The notes beneath the pieces are model-generated. The model was not told the origin of the DNA, searched no databases, and was given only the letters and a program-made list of their open reading frames with translations. Positions 45,254 to 58,500 of a stretch of 64,000 nt of DNA are shown here, in pieces. Position numbers and translations under genes: made by a program. Position 1 is the stretch's first letter; each line of letters starts with the position of its first letter. This DNA is from Eonycteris spelaea (Eukaryota > Chordata > Mammalia > Chiroptera > Pteropodidae): the NCBI GenBank assembly GCA_003508835.1, contig PUFA01000057.1:6088501-6152500 (forward strand), in the 5' to 3' direction.

Positions 45254-48200
45254 TACCCACCCCACCAAAAGGCCAAACACCTCTGGGAAAATTGTACTGA
45301 GAATAGTATTCCTTAATGATAGCAAGAAAATTGCAAAAATACTCCTTTGATTCAAGAGATGATATTTGGACAGCAACCAGGATTTCACCGATGACATTGG
45401 TAGGAGTTTAACACCACTAATGATGAACATATTTTGAAAGGAACTTGAACTTGCCTTCCCTGAACACCAGACAAGGGGCACAGCCTTAGAATGTTGTGGA
45501 GACATTATCACACCTCTGCTCATTCATCATCACTCTGCTTATGCATGAACACTGGCTATGCCTATCACCTCAGGGATGCAAAAATGAGTCACTATCCCAG
45601 CAGGCTTCACCCTCAGGGCTGAGTTCAGAGAAGTCTTGTTCACAGTTATAATTTCTTATGGATTTAAATCTAGCCATGCCATTAATATTTTTGCTCCAAA
45701 CTTCCCTTTACAATATCATTAAACAGACACATTATCACTCTCAAGTTGGGTAAGTCTCTATCCGAACCATAGTCCCTTTCTTCTGGGAATAGATTGTCAC
45801 GTGGTTTGATGTATCATCCAGCCACAGTTGGCCAAATGGCATAACCATTTTGCCCTGCTTCGTACCACATAGGAAGTGAACCCCAAAGAATTTGGCACAC
45901 ACATCCATGAAGGCATTTCTAGTAGAAATAGACATTTAGACATTCAAATATATATCTGGAATATCTGTATGGATATGGGTATACTTTCCTATTGATATAA
46001 AAGAGGAACTGATCAAACTATTTCACAAGAGATGTTTTATCTTCCAAGAATTACCAGCTTCTCAGCTTTTACCTGAAATCAGGAGGGATGCTATTCCAAG
46101 CTATTTTATTAGCTATTTTCGGATTCTGTACACGGTTTAAAAGTATAGTAAGGGATACCAAGATTATACATTTTAATCCCTAAACTTCAACTCTTAGACC
46201 TAAACTCCATGTAAAATTTTCTGATAAATTTTCTAACAAGAGCAAATTTGAAGAACATTGCTATTGTTTGGCAGGCACATGGGTCTACCCCAAGTTCAAA
46301 AAACTACCTATTCAAACTTCCTGATTTGTTGGTTCATTTGGAAAGGGGTTAAAAGTAATGTGAATATTATCCCTCTATTACCTGTTCACAGTTGATGCCA
46401 ATTGGCTCTCACTCTTTCATTTATTTAACATTTTTGTCACCTGGTGTTTCTTTTCACCCAGCAAACGCCATCCTTTTCTTCATTTGCCCTGTCCCTCAGT
46501 TTGGTTGCCAACATCTTCCTTATTCTTTTGCACCTCTCACCCAACCACTCATACATATTAATGTATGAAAATAGATGTCTAGAGAGGTCTTCTGTTCCAC
46601 ATACCCAAGCCCCCATTGACTTAGCCAAGATACCCTCTGGAAAAGGCTCCACCTTTCCATTATCCTAGCAGCTCTGCCCATATGATTATTCTAACTAGGT
46701 TGCAAATCTTTGAGAGCAGAGCCAAGATTAATGCTATTCATTGCCCAATGGCCATCTTCCACCAAAGGATCACCCCAGAGATCCATCTTCCATAGACTAC
46801 TTGAACCCTAAAAGGCTGTTCCTCCCAGATTGTATCATCTGCCTCTCCGGCTTCCTGTAGGGTTTGGCAAGTGGGAGTCACTGGCAGGAGATCAGAGAGA
46901 CTCCCTTCTTGATCACCTCTCCCTCTAGGCAGAATCACCTCTCCATAGCTCCCATTTCTTGCTCCCTTTGGCACAGAAGTAGTAGTAAGAGTTTCCTGCC
47001 ATTGCTACTTCCTGGTGCTTCACCATGCTTTGTTGATTTTCTTAACCTTGCACACAACTCTGAATTGTCCTTTCATTCAGTTCTCCTCCATTAAACTGTT
47101 TATGCCATTTATTTCTTATTAGATACAGAAAAACGCTGACAGATACAATATCTCATTTATCAACTAGTTAATCTTTAGACACAAAGTAAGTGCCTAATAA
47201 AATAGATTAAAGAACAAATGAATCTTAGATAGAAACTTCAAATGAATGATAGTTTTTGAATGTTGGGAGGTTCATCTTAAAACTTTTAAATGAGGAAACT
47301 AGATATAATTTGGCCAATGATGAACCATGAATCTTTTATTAACAGCTGTACCAAAGGCCTGGTCTTCTCAGCCCACATTTGCTGACAGGGCTGTTTCAAA
47401 GGGCATAGTCAAATTTCGTAACAGCCCTAAACTGAAATTTACTTTGCTCTCCACTGTGAGACTAGGTTTATATCGTCTTTCATGATTAGAAGAAATATAT
47501 AGGGACAGAACAAAAATACATTCATTTAGAAAGAAAACAGTGCACCAGTCATCAGAATGACTGTAGTTACAAGACACACTAAAAGGAAAAATTAGTTCCT
47601 TGGAAAAGAGCTTTTTATTTTTAGATGAAAAGAAGAAGAAATGTACTCAAGTGATAGATAATGAAGACACTTCCCAGGCATCCTGGAAGGCTGTGGCTTT
47701 TAGATGTAAATGTAAAACAAAATCCATTACAAAGAGTGGCATCCAAGTTCAATTCTGGCTGCTTATTTTGTTCTGTGGTCAACTTATGCTGAACCTAATG
47801 GTTTAAATTCAAGCTGTGGAGCTGTGAGTGGCCCCTGTCTCTAAAATGCCTTTAGACGCCCCTCTTTGACTCTAGATGTATAACATAATATCTGCAAATA
47901 CAATAATTAAGCAGTATATTGGGGACCAAAGTCTCTCAGGGTACATTATTTTTTCAAGGTAACCTGAGTTTTGGAGCAACACACACATTGGATCCAAAAA
48001 CTCCATTCACAGAATTTGCTACATCATGTCCTAGTGACCTCAAAGATCAAGTCCAGGGCGTCAAGAGCCAACAAACCTGTGTCCCCAAGACTGCATTTGG
48101 GGCACCGTTTGGCTGAGTTCACTAAACTGCTGTTCTAGAGCTCCCTCTTAAGCTCATAAAAGCCAATTGTTAAATTTTCAGGAATTTCGGGAACTGGTTG

Positions 48201-49191
48201 ACATCTCATTGGTAACTTGGGGTGGGAATATTTACACCACAGGAATTGACAAATACTAGAAATGAAGACATTTTACCCTTTTGCAGGTCAGTCATTCAAC
48301 GTTTACTGGCATCACATTACCTATGAAATAATATAGATTTCTCTCCCTATGGCTGAAATTGCTAGAGAAACACTTTTGGTCTCCTATCAAATCTCAGCAA
48401 GCTCAAAGAAGAGAACCAGTCTTCCCTAGAATATTATTTAAAGTGGTGCCCTAAATTTAAATGCTCAGTTAAAAATATTAGACTAAAATTAGAGTATATA
48501 GCCTGAGAAAATGGTTTGTTTTGATTTCAAGTTGGCTCAAGAAGTTTCTGAAAATTAATTTATAATGAATTGCCTTACTAAGTTAAAACGCCTTTCAAAA
48601 ATTTATGGGGCCACCTCAAAAACTGGAGAAGTTAGCCAATAAATTAAGTATATGTCTATAAAGAGAGAAAGAGATTTATTTCAAAAGTAATTTAGGCCTA
48701 GCTGTAGAAACTGGTCTCTATCTCAGTGGAAAGGGAGATAGCAATCCCTAGCTAATCTCAAGAATTTTTTTTTTTGTCCTAAAGTAACGGCTGGCCGTTG
48801 GCTCTGTTGTTTTTGGCCAAGTCTTCTACCAAAACAAAAAATTTTGCAACAGCAATGACCTAACTTGGGAATCAATTTTGTAACATTTTCTAGGAACCAT
48901 AAAATTTGCTTTACTCTTTCTGAAGCCCAGCAGTAGGACTAGGAAGAGAGCATAATATATTCCCTGTAACAAAGAAAAAACTTGATAAAGTCAGTAGCTG
49001 GAAGAATAGCTCGGTTCAATGAAGGGTCATTCAGAGTTCATGAAATGTTGTCTTCTAAACCAGTGATGCACACGCCTCACATAACAGCACAACCAGCTAA
49101 AATCCTGGATCCATTCAGGTTGTTATTAGGGCATAAATGGTGATCTTTATTTACTATACAATAAATTGCAAGCTAGACAACTAGTTTTGAC

Positions 49192-49285
49192 AAAAAAAAA
49201 AAAAAAAGAAGAAGAAGAAGAAGAAGAAGAAGAAGAAGAAGAAGAAGAAGAAGAAGAAGAAGAAGAAGAAGAAGAAGAAGAAGAA
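49192..49285 (+). repeat. (GAA)n microsatellite after an A-run
   Basis: A 16-base A-run (49192-49207) leads into about 25 uninterrupted GAA units. This is the kind of array that grows from poly(A) tails. No clear retroelement body directly precedes the A-run. Confidence 0.98.
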
Positions 49286-49564
49286 AGAAACAAACCAGAA
49301 CAGTAGTTAGCTGCAAAAACAGGCTTAATTTTAGAAGAACCAGGAGAAAACTTCTTGATGTGGTTAGAAAAAAAAAGATGAGCTTCTTGCAGTGACTCAG
49401 GTTTCAGTTGTATGAGCGCAGACTGTCCAAGTTAGGCAACATTATTGTGCTTATAGATTGCAAAAAAAACCGTATCAGCTCATGCATCAGCAAAATGCCC
49501 TCATAAAGCCTATTAAATAAGTACCAGTGAAGATATTTGAAGTAATCTGATACACTGACATACC

Positions 49565-49800
49565 ATGATTAAAACCGTGGACACTCCAGTTAGTGTAGAT
49601 TTAAATCCTTCATGACCCATTAGCTTTGTGACCTCAGAAAAGGGACTTAACCTCTCTAAGCCTCACACGCCTCATCAGTAAACTGGAGGTGATAGTTGTG
49701 CCCAAAAGACTTGCTGTTGCTGTGAGGGTGAAATGATCTACTTAGAATGATGTGTGGCACATAATAAGTGTTTAATAAATATTGACCATTATTTTTGCAG
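49565..49800 (+). repeat. MIR SINE
   Basis: 'gacccattagctttgtgacc', 'gggacttaacctctctaag', 'cctcatcagtaaactggagg', 'gtggcacataataagtgttt', 'aataaatattgacc': nearly complete MIR. Confidence 0.8.
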
Positions 49801-49817
49801 GTAGCCTGACTTATCTG

Positions 49818-50225
49818 TCTTAATTTGGAGTCCCCCAGAAGCAGACACTGAGGCAAAAATTTGACAAGTAGTGTGTTTGGGAAAAGATCCTGGAATACCT
49901 GGAAACAAATGAGAAAGTGAGGTCAGGAAGGAAATGCAACCAATCACTGGGGTGGTACTGGAGCTCACTGCCTCTAAGGACCCTAGGAGATAGAGCAGGA
50001 CACACCTCAGAGATATCCCACTTAAGGGGTGAGGAAGCTGGGTGCTTTTCCACCAATTCCCTGTCCATCTCTTTTTGGTTGAGAGCTACTCCCAAGGGCA
50101 TTAACACTCTAAAACACAGGACAGAAAATGGCAGGTAGTGTGGAGTAAGAGGCCCTAGGCATTAGAAATAAGTGCTCAGGGGACATAAAAGGCTGGCAGC
50201 AGCTGCTGGAGCCCTGCGTCATTTT
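49818..50225 (+). repeat. unnamed interspersed repeat, family A copy 3
   Basis: 'tcttaatttggagtccccca', 'gaagcagacactgaggca', 'agtgtgtttgggaaaagatc', 'ctcagagatatcccacttaa', 'gggtgaggaagctgggtgc'. Same family as 28547 and 39420. Confidence 0.6.
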
Positions 50226-50469
50226 TTTCTGATCATGAAACGAGCTCAAGTTCCTCTATATATTTGTTTTAATGGGTCAGCCCTTCAGTGGCGATAATGC
50301 AATGAAATAAAATTAAAAACTGTGTTCATTGTATGCTAGTTTTAATAGATGTACTAAGAAATAAATTATGAAACTTTAAAAAAAGTGTATGTAAATTCCC
50401 ATTTAAATCAACATAGCATTGGGAATAATATATGGAATTGAACCCTTAATTCTGCTTTGAACCACTTAC

Positions 50470-50717
50470 CTCTTCCTCAGTATCCATGGCCTGAATCAAG
50501 GGATGTATCCAATGTTTTTTACCATGCTGTGGAATAACCAAGCCTTCATAAAAATGGAAAGCATCCATCTTTTTTTCAAAATCACCAAGCTTTAAGTAGC
50601 TGCAATAACTGGCTTCTCCACTCAAGTTTTTAGAGAAAATAACATAATAAGGCTTTCCCATGCATCCAGACAGATGTTCAAATACTAAATAATAATTAAC
50701 AACTATAAACTCCATTC
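50470..50717 (-). CDS. orphan exon-like open frame (unrecognised)
   Basis: Minus-strand stretch of 248 nt bounded by an acceptor-like 'tatttttcaatttag' (ends 50718) and a near-perfect donor GAG|gtaagtgg (starts 50469). Between them one frame is open for 82 codons (from MEFIVVNYYLVFEHLSG, via KPYYVIFSKNLSGEA, to HPLIQAMDTEEE). The composition is ordinary protein-like, with mixed aromatic and charged residues and no low complexity. I do not recognise the protein. It cannot splice in frame to BFSP1 exon 2, because the next codons would hit TGA, so as a BFSP1 5' exon it would be non-coding. It may be an exon of an unknown or decayed gene, or chance. Confidence 0.3.
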
Positions 50718-50817
50718 CTAAATTGAAAAATATATGTTCCATAATCTGATCATTTGTGTTTTTGCTATGTGAAAAGAGGAAAGTTCATATATGTAGCCAA
50801 CATTTCTAAAATAAATA

Positions 50818-51403
50818 CTGTCATTTGCCATATAATGATGTTTCAGTCGACAATGGACCATTTATGACACTGGCCCTATAAAATTATAATGGAAAGGAAA
50901 AATTCCTGTTGTCCACTTACATCATAGCCTTTAAAATGTTGCACCACAATGCATTATTCACTATTGTGAGATGCTGGTGTAAACAAACCTGCCAGTCATA
51001 TAAAAGTATAGCATATGCAATTGTGTACAATATATAACATTTGATAATGATAATAAGTGTCTATGTTACTGGTTTACATATTTACTTTTTATAATAATTT
51101 TAGAGTGTATTCTTTCTATTTATAAAAAAATATTTTCTGTAAACAGTATGCCATGTCATGCTGGCACCAGCTCTGTACATCTCATGTTTATTCCATTTCT
51201 TGATTGCATCGTTTTCTTTTGTGCATGATTTAATCTCATATTGTTTTATATGGTAATATGCTGTACAGACTTGTAGCCTAGGTGTGCAGTAGCTATACCA
51301 TCTAGGTTTGTGTAAGTGCACTCTATGATGTCTGCACGACAAAAATCACCTACCCATGAATTTTTTTCAAAATATATCTTTGTAGTTAAGTGACACATGA
51401 CAG
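50818..51403. mobile_element. Tigger/MER2-like mariner-type DNA element
   Basis: Ends CTGTCATTTGCCATATAATG and, inverted, CTGTCATGTGTCACTTAACT form terminal inverted repeats. TA flanks both sides (50816-50817, 51404-51405), as Tc1/mariner-type elements leave. The interior includes 'gatgctggtgtaaacaaacc', 'tgccagtcatataaaagtat', 'gcctaggtgtgcagtagct' and 'tgcactctatgatgtctgc'. Non-autonomous, 586 bp, no transposase frame. Confidence 0.85.
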
Positions 51404-52103
51404 TAACTGCCTCAGAGGAAAAGACTGATACATTTTCCGACACAAAATACAAACTTTTTGTTACAAAAAAATAAAAAGAAAGAAAAAAGAAAATCTTAAA
51501 CAATGTTAAAAGGTAATCAAAAACTGGGGGAAAGTTTGCATATTAAATAAAAGACTAAGTACTATATAAAGACTACAAATCAGTAAAAAAGCAACAAACA
51601 CCCATTAGAAAAGTGAGCAAAGCACAAAAGCAGTTGAGAATGTAATTTTAAAAGTCTGACCATTTGTGATCTTTTTAAATGAAAAAGAAAAATAGCATAT
51701 ATAAGTGGCCCAAGTTTCTAAAGCAAATAATTACTTAGTTTGCTATGAACTGTATAAGTTTAAAGAAGAAGGCACATGGTTAAAAAATATGATAGAATGT
51801 TCAACCTCAATATTCACCAAAATACTACAAATATAAAATGAAAAGGTGGCACTTCCCAACAAGTTGGTGAAAATGAAAATGATAAATACCTATCTAATGT
51901 TGATGTGAGTCTAGGGACCCAGACATCTGCACACTATTCCTAAAAATATATAACCGATGTGACGTTTCTAGAAAGCAAACTAATAATATGTTTTATATTT
52001 CTTTAAATATCTCATGAATTTTGTCCTAGCAATTTTACTTGTAGGAATTTAGTCTAAGGAAATAACTGGACAAATGTCTGAACCTTCCATATTCCCAGTG
52101 GAT

Positions 52104-52510
52104 ACTGTATCGGTCAGAGTTTTCCAGAGAAACAGAACCATTACATGGGCACACACACACATGCATGATGAGCGCGCGCGTGCACACACACACACACACA
52201 CAACACACACACGGATAGAGGTGGCTTGCCAGTCTGAAATCTACAGAACAGGCTAGTAGGCTAGCAATTCAGGTAAGAGTTGATGTTGCAGTCTTGAGTT
52301 CAAAATTCATAGAGCAGGCCAGCATTGTGGCAGTTCAGACAGGATTTCTAATGTTACAGTCTGGAAGTGAATTCCTTATTCTCCAAGAAACTCAGTTTTC
52401 GATGTTTAAGTCTTCAATTGATTGGATGAGGTCCAACCACATTAGGGAGAATAATCTGCTTTCTTCAAAGTCAACTGATAGAAAATAAGAGTCATTAAAA
52501 TGATACTCTC
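52104..52510 (-). mobile_element. MLT2-type ERVL LTR, antisense
   Basis: Antisense order: 'tcagagttttccagagaaac', a CA/CG simple repeat (about 52150-52212), 'gagttgatgttgcagtctt', 'ttcaattgattggatgagg', 'ccaaccacattagggagaa', 'taatctgctttcttcaaag'. Fits MLT2A as remembered. Solo and incomplete at one end. Confidence 0.7.
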
Positions 52511-53065
52511 TCAACTTCTGCCCACTGTGTTCTCAGTTCAACACCCTATCTTCCTTCCTGGGGACCTCTCGTCAACATTTGAGTCTATTGTCCATATCCT
52601 CCTTCTTGAAGCAATCTTTCTAGCTCCATGATTTCACTTGCTTTTGGGGTTTCTCCCATTTCTTACTCCTTCTCAGCACCTTGAAAGGATCCTCTTCACC
52701 TTTACATCTTTGAATTATTGATATTGCTGGGGGATTCTGTTCCAGTTCTTCTCTTTTCACCCTCAGAGTAGTTCTTAACCTTTCTGGACCTTTGATTGGT
52801 ATCACGTAGGATTGCATTCAGATGCACATAATAGACACTCAACAACTATAGCTTAACCAAATAAGATTTATTCTTTACCTTATAATATGGTGTCTAGAGG
52901 TAGACAGTTCAGCACTGGTGGATCCATGGAACCCAGATTTTTTCATTTTTCACGTGTTGTCCTTGGTATGTGGCTTTGGTGCTTCTGCTCACAAGATCGT
53001 TGCTGCCCTCTAGGCATCATTTCTACACCTGCAGTGTCTTCCCATCAGCTCTTTTGGATCTGATC

Positions 53066-54450
53066 CATTTATTTATTCAAAAAATATTGACTGTGAACCT
53101 ACTATGTGTCAATACTCTTCTAGGCACTGGAAATACAGACGCAGATGAGGGGTAAAAAAAGAAATCCTTGTTCTTGTGGAACTTATATTCAATGGGTAAA
53201 ATAGAAAGTAAATAGTATAAATGAGTAAAATATATACTATGTTAGAAGGTAATGAGTGAAGAGAAAAATAAAGCAGAGAAGGGAACTGGAAGGATAGTGA
53301 TGAGTGTGGTGATTTTAGACAAGGTGGTCACAGATGGCCTCACTGAGGTGATATCTGAGTGAGAATTGAGAGAAGTGATGGGCACGCCATTTAGATACCT
53401 GAAGGAAGAACACCCCAAACACAGGGAAGAGTAAGTGTATTTGGACTATGCCTGGCTTATTTAAAGAAGAGTGAGAAGGCTGCCTTGGTTACAGCAAAGA
53501 AAGTAAGTATAGATGGGAGGGTGATAAGGGCACAATGAACCTGATACTAGAAGGTTTCTATGAAATTTCAAAACGAGTTGGCTTCATATGAGAGTGAAGG
53601 AAAGCCATTGAGAGTTTTCACAAAGAAGTGGCATAAACTGACTTATGATTTAATAGGATCACTTAGATGGCTGTGTTTAGAATAAAAAAAAGCAAAGAGA
53701 CCAGTTAAGAGGCTATTGTAATAATCCAATTTAGATGTGATGGTGAGTTGGGCCAGGTTGTAGCAATGGAGGTGGTGACAAGTGAGAGAATTCTGGATAT
53801 ATTTTGAAGGTAGAGCCAACAGGATCTGCTAATGGGAGTATGAGAGAAAGAGAGGAGTTGGTCATAAATCTGAAGATCTTGGCCTAAATTACCAGAAGAA
53901 TCAATTTACCATTTACAAGATGGGAAGATTGTAGGTGAAGTAGATTTAAGGGAGAATCTCAGGAGTTCTGTTTTAATCATGGTAAGTTGAGATATTGATC
54001 AAATATCCAAGAGCAAATGTTGAATAGATAGTTGCATCTATAAGTCTGGAGCTCTGGGGAGAGGTTAAGGAAGGAGATTTAAATTTAGGAACCATCAGCA
54101 GAGAGCTGTTATTTAAAGGAATGAAACTGAATCAGAATACCAAGGAAATGAGGGTAGACAGAAAAGAGAAGAAATCTAAGAACTGAGTATGGGCACTCTA
54201 GGGATTGGGGATCAGGAGTTATAAGGAGGAACCAGCAAAAGAGAATGAAAAAAAAAAATAGCCAGACACGTAGGTGGAAAATAAGGAGAGTATAGGATTG
54301 TGGAAGCCAAGTAAATAAAGTATTTCAACGAGAAGAGAAGATGTGATTCACTGTGTTGATTGAAATGAAGACTAAGTATCAACCAGTGAACTTAGCAATA
54401 TGAAGATCCCTGGTCACCTTGGTAAGAGTAGTTTCAGGGAAGTGACGGGA
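53066..54450 (+). repeat. long old interspersed repeat, family B copy 1
   Basis: Begins like an inverted L2 end ('attcaaaaaatattgactg', 'ctactatgtgtcaatactct'). It continues for about 1.4 kb through 'tgatgagtgtggtgatttta', 'agttaagaggctattgtaat', 'attctggatatattttgaag', 'gagagaaagagaggagttgg' and 'ggtcaccttggtaagagta'-like text. This order is familiar from a widespread mammalian repeat, but I cannot fix its name. No open frame of note. Confidence 0.55.
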
Positions 54451-54554
54451 TGCAACTAAGAGGATGCAGGGCTAAACTCAACAAACAGAACTAACACTTA
54501 GAAAACAAAGTCGTCATCGTAAACAAAGGTATCCCTCAAAAGAAAAATAATTAC

Positions 54555-54835
54555 TTCAATCAACAACTTCTACAAATATTTAGTGTTTGCTTTCTATGTG
54601 CCAAGAGATATTCTAGGAACTGGCAGTTCACCAACAAAGAAAACAAAGTCTCTGCTCTTATGGAGCTTATATCTATTGGAGGCAAAGAGACAATAAACTA
54701 ATTCAGTTGCTTAAAGTGTTTTGAAAAAAAATACAGATGGAAAAGGGGACAGATAGGGTGGGTGGGGTACTATTTTAGACAGTGTGATCATTATAGCCTC
54801 TGTTAGAATTGAGATCTTTCAAAAGACTGGCTGAA
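54555..54835 (+). repeat. family B copy 2, truncated
   Basis: Repeats the beginning of the preceding element: 'acaaatatttagtgtttgc', 'ctatgtgccaagagatattc', 'tatggagcttatatctattg', 'gtactattttagacagtgtg'. Same orientation, about 100 bp behind copy 1. Confidence 0.55.
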
Positions 54836-54900
54836 AACTTTTTAAAAATGCATACACACACACACATATATGTGTATTTAATATATATATATATTAAATT

Positions 54901-55267
54901 GTGTTTTAGTCAGCTCAGGCTGCTATAACAAAATACCAGAGACTGGGTGGCTTATAAACAACAGAAATTTATTTTTCACAGTTCTGGAGGCTGCAAGTCT
55001 ATAATTAGATTGTTAGCATAGTTGAGTTGCGGTGAGAACCCCCTTTCAAGTTGCAGACTGCCTATTTCTCATTGTATCCTCACATGGCAGAAAAAGGGCT
55101 AGAATGATCTCTGGAGTCTTTTTTATAAAACACTAATCTCATTCATAAAGGTTCCATTCTCATGACCTAATTACCCCCCAAAGAACCAACCTTCTAATAC
55201 CATCGCATTGGAGGTTAAGATTTCAATATATATAAATTTGGGGGGACACAAACATTCAGTCCATAAC
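54901..55267 (-). mobile_element. MLT1A-type LTR, antisense
   Basis: Antisense order: 'ttagtcagctcaggctgcta', 'ataccagagactgggtggct', 'ttcacagttctggaggctgc', 'tctcatgacctaattacccc', 'ggggggacacaaacattcag' and 'tccataaca'. Nearly full length. An AT palindrome lies just before it (54880-54898). Confidence 0.85.
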
Positions 55268-55399
55268 AGATGAGAAATCCAATCAAAACAAGAGATGCCA
55301 CAACTTAATTATAATTGGTATAAAAAGATAACAAAACTACAATTACTGGTGACATAGTTTCAGTATGAGGGAAAGGGCATATTATGTACAATATTATAT

Positions 55400-55530
55400 A
55401 CCCTCAAAATGAAAATTTACATAAAATGTGTAATTTTCTAGAAAAAAAGACAAAGTAGCAAAATTGACTAAAGAAATAGAAAACTTGAGAACAACAGTCA
55501 CAAATAAAAATATAAAAATCAGTGTAAAGG
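55400..55530 (+). mobile_element. left part of an old sense L1 (split)
   Basis: 'tctagaaaaaaagacaaagt', 'aaaattgactaaagaaatag' and 'aaaacttgagaacaacag' resemble the L1 ORF2 stretch before the reverse transcriptase core. The element resumes at 58922 after the antisense L1 insertion. Confidence 0.5.
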
Positions 55531-58500
55531 TTTTTTTTCAAATATTCTTTTATTTTTCAATTATAGTTGGCATACAATATTATATTAGTTTCCAGCATAG
55601 AGAATAGCGATTAGACATTTATATAACTTATGAAGGGATTGCCCCATAAGTATAGTACCCATTTGAGACCATAGTTAATAAAATATTATTGACTACATTC
55701 TTTATGCTATAGTTTACATCCCCGTGACTATTTTGTAACTACCAATTGGTACTTTTTAATACCTTACCCTTTTTCACCCATCCCCCTAAATCCCCTTCCA
55801 TCTGGCAACCATCAAAATGTTCTCTGTATCTATGGGTTTGTTTCTGTTTTGTTTGTTTTTTAGATTCCACATATAAGTGAAATCATATGGTATTTTTTTT
55901 CTTTGTCTGACTTCTTTCACTTAGCATAATACTCTCTAGGTCTATCCATTGTTTCAGATGGCAAGATTTCATTCTTTTTTATGGCTCAGTAATATTTCAT
56001 TGTATATATGTACCATTTTCTTTTCCCAGTCATCTATTGAAGGACACTTAAGTTGCTTCCTTCCATGTCTTGGTGATTGTAAATAAGGCTGCAATGAATT
56101 TATGAATACATATGTCTTTTCGAATTAGTGTTTTCTGTTTCTTTGGATAAATACCAAGTAGTGGAACTAATGGGTCCTTTTTTGTCCTTTTTTGTCTCTT
56201 GTCATGGCCTTTGTTTTAAAGCCTATTTTGTCTGGTATAAGTATGCTACACTAGCACTTTTTTCATTTCCATTTTCATGAAACATCTTTTTCCATCCCTT
56301 TATTTTCAGCCTGTGTTTGTCTTTCAATCTGAAGCAAGTCTCTTATAGGCAGCATCTGTTAAGGGTCTTGTTTTCTTATCCATTCAGCTACCCTATGTCT
56401 TTTGATTGGAGCATTTATCTATTTACATTTAAAGTAGTTGTTGATAAATAAATCATTGTTGCCACTTTATTACTCATATTTTTAATCTTTTTTTCCCTTT
56501 ATTCTTCTTAAAGACATCCTTTAATATTTCTAGTAATACTGGTTTGGTGGTAATAAACTCTTAGTTTTTCTTGTCTGGGAAGCTCTTTATCTGTCCTTCC
56601 GTTCTATATGATAGCTCTGCAGAGTAATCTTAGCTGTATGGTCTTTGCTTTTCATTGCTTTGAATCAATCTTCATGCCAACTCCTTCTGACCTGCAGTTT
56701 CTGTGAAGAAATTAACTGACTGTCTTATGGGAACTCCCTTGTAGGTAACTACTGCTTTTTTCTTGCTGCTTTTAATATTCTCTCTTGGTCTTTAAATTTG
56801 ACATTTTAATTATAATGTTTCTTGGTGTAGGTCTCTTTGGGTTCATCTTGTTTGGGATTCTGTGCCTCCTGGGCCTGTATGTCTATTTCCTTCACCAGGG
56901 TAGGAAAGTTTTCAGTCATTATTTCTTGAAATAAGTTTTCAGCTTCTTGCTCTTTCTCTTCTCCTTCTGGTGTCCCTATGATGTGAATGTTGGTACACTT
57001 GGTGTTATCCCAGAGGTCCCTTAAACTATCTTCATTTTGGGGGGATTATTTTTTTCTTGTTGCTGTTCTAATTGGGTGTTTTCTGCTGCCTTACTTTCCA
57101 AATTGCAGATTCAATCCTCTGTTTCATCTAATCTGGTGATTAACAGTAGATTAGATGAAGATATCAATACATAATATTAGATGAAGGTATTAACACATAA
57201 TATCTCTAATGTATTCTTCATTTCAGTTTTTATATTCTTCTTTCCTGACTGGTCCTTTTTTATGTTTTCTATCTCCATTTTTATGTTTCCTCTCTCTTTG
57301 TTGACATTCTCCCTGAGATCATTAAGCATTATTATAATCAGCATTTTGAACTCTGCATCTGGTAGATTGCTTGTCTTCATTTTAATTTTTTTCTGAAATT
57401 CTGTTCTGTTTCATTTTAGACATGTTTGTCTCATTTTGGCCATCTCCTTGTGTTTGTTTCTATGTATTAGGTAGAGCTGCCATGTCTCCCAGTCTTAGTA
57501 GAGTGGCCTTATGTAGTAGGTGTCCTGTGGGGCCCAGTGGTATAGGCTCCCTGATCACCTGAGGTGCTCCAGGTGTGTCCCTTGTGTGAGTTGTGTGTGC
57601 CTTCCTATTGTCGTTGAGCTTTGATTGCTGCTGGCACATCAATTCGAGGGAATGACCCTCAGGCTGATTGGTTGTGAGGACTGGCCATGAATACAGTAGA
57701 GAAGCTGTTTGTGAATGGGCTAAACTTATGGAGCAGGATTCACTTTATTGGGGCTCTGGTTCCTTCCAAGTCTGTTTTTTAGGTATGTCATTTGTGTAGT
57801 GATTGGAGGGTGCTCTGGTGTGGTCTAAAGCTGGCCACTTGGTGTGTTGATTCTGGGGCTTCTTGGAGTGGGGGCAGGGCTCTGGTGCAGGCCAAGGTCA
57901 GCAACTGCTTATGCCCTGCTTAAAGCCACTTGGTATGAGCTACAAAGTGATCTGAAAATGGTTGCCACATGACCTGGGTTTGAAGTTGCCTGGGAGAAGC
58001 TAAGCTGTGAACTGAGGCCAGCTGCCACTAGTGCAAAGGCTTGGGGCTGCTTAGCAAAATATATAGGTGACACTGAGGCCAGATGCTGATTGTTTGCAGT
58101 TTGTGAACCTTTGAGAAATTTTAGGAAAGTCCACAACACCAGCCAAGGCAGGCCATTTGTATGGAAAAGCCACTGGAAGTGGCTTGGATGGGCCCACAAG
58201 TTGAGTTGGGCAGGGTCTCAGGGAATCAATAGGGTGGGGCAAATGGTGTCCGCTAGGTTGATGGAGACTCAGACATGGCACCTGCCTGTGCATGCAGGCC
58301 AGGTAGGGGTTGGACTCAACAAAGAAACAATGTTTTCTGCCAGCACTTCTGTCTGAAAGAAAGCTACTCCTTCAGCCCTCACCCTGAAGGCAGATAATTC
58401 AGTTACTCCCAATATGTCCCTGGCACTTTTTGAACTGCCCCAAGGCTGGAGCTCAGAGCAAGTGAGTCCATCAGGGAGTAAGTCTGTGTGCAGGCCCTAG

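Noticed and set aside
50446..50742. Orphan frame considered as an in-frame alternative BFSP1 first exon
   Set aside because: Joining its GAG donor to exon 2 (G-TAT-GAA…) gives GTA-TGA, an immediate stop, so it cannot supply an alternative coding start in that frame.
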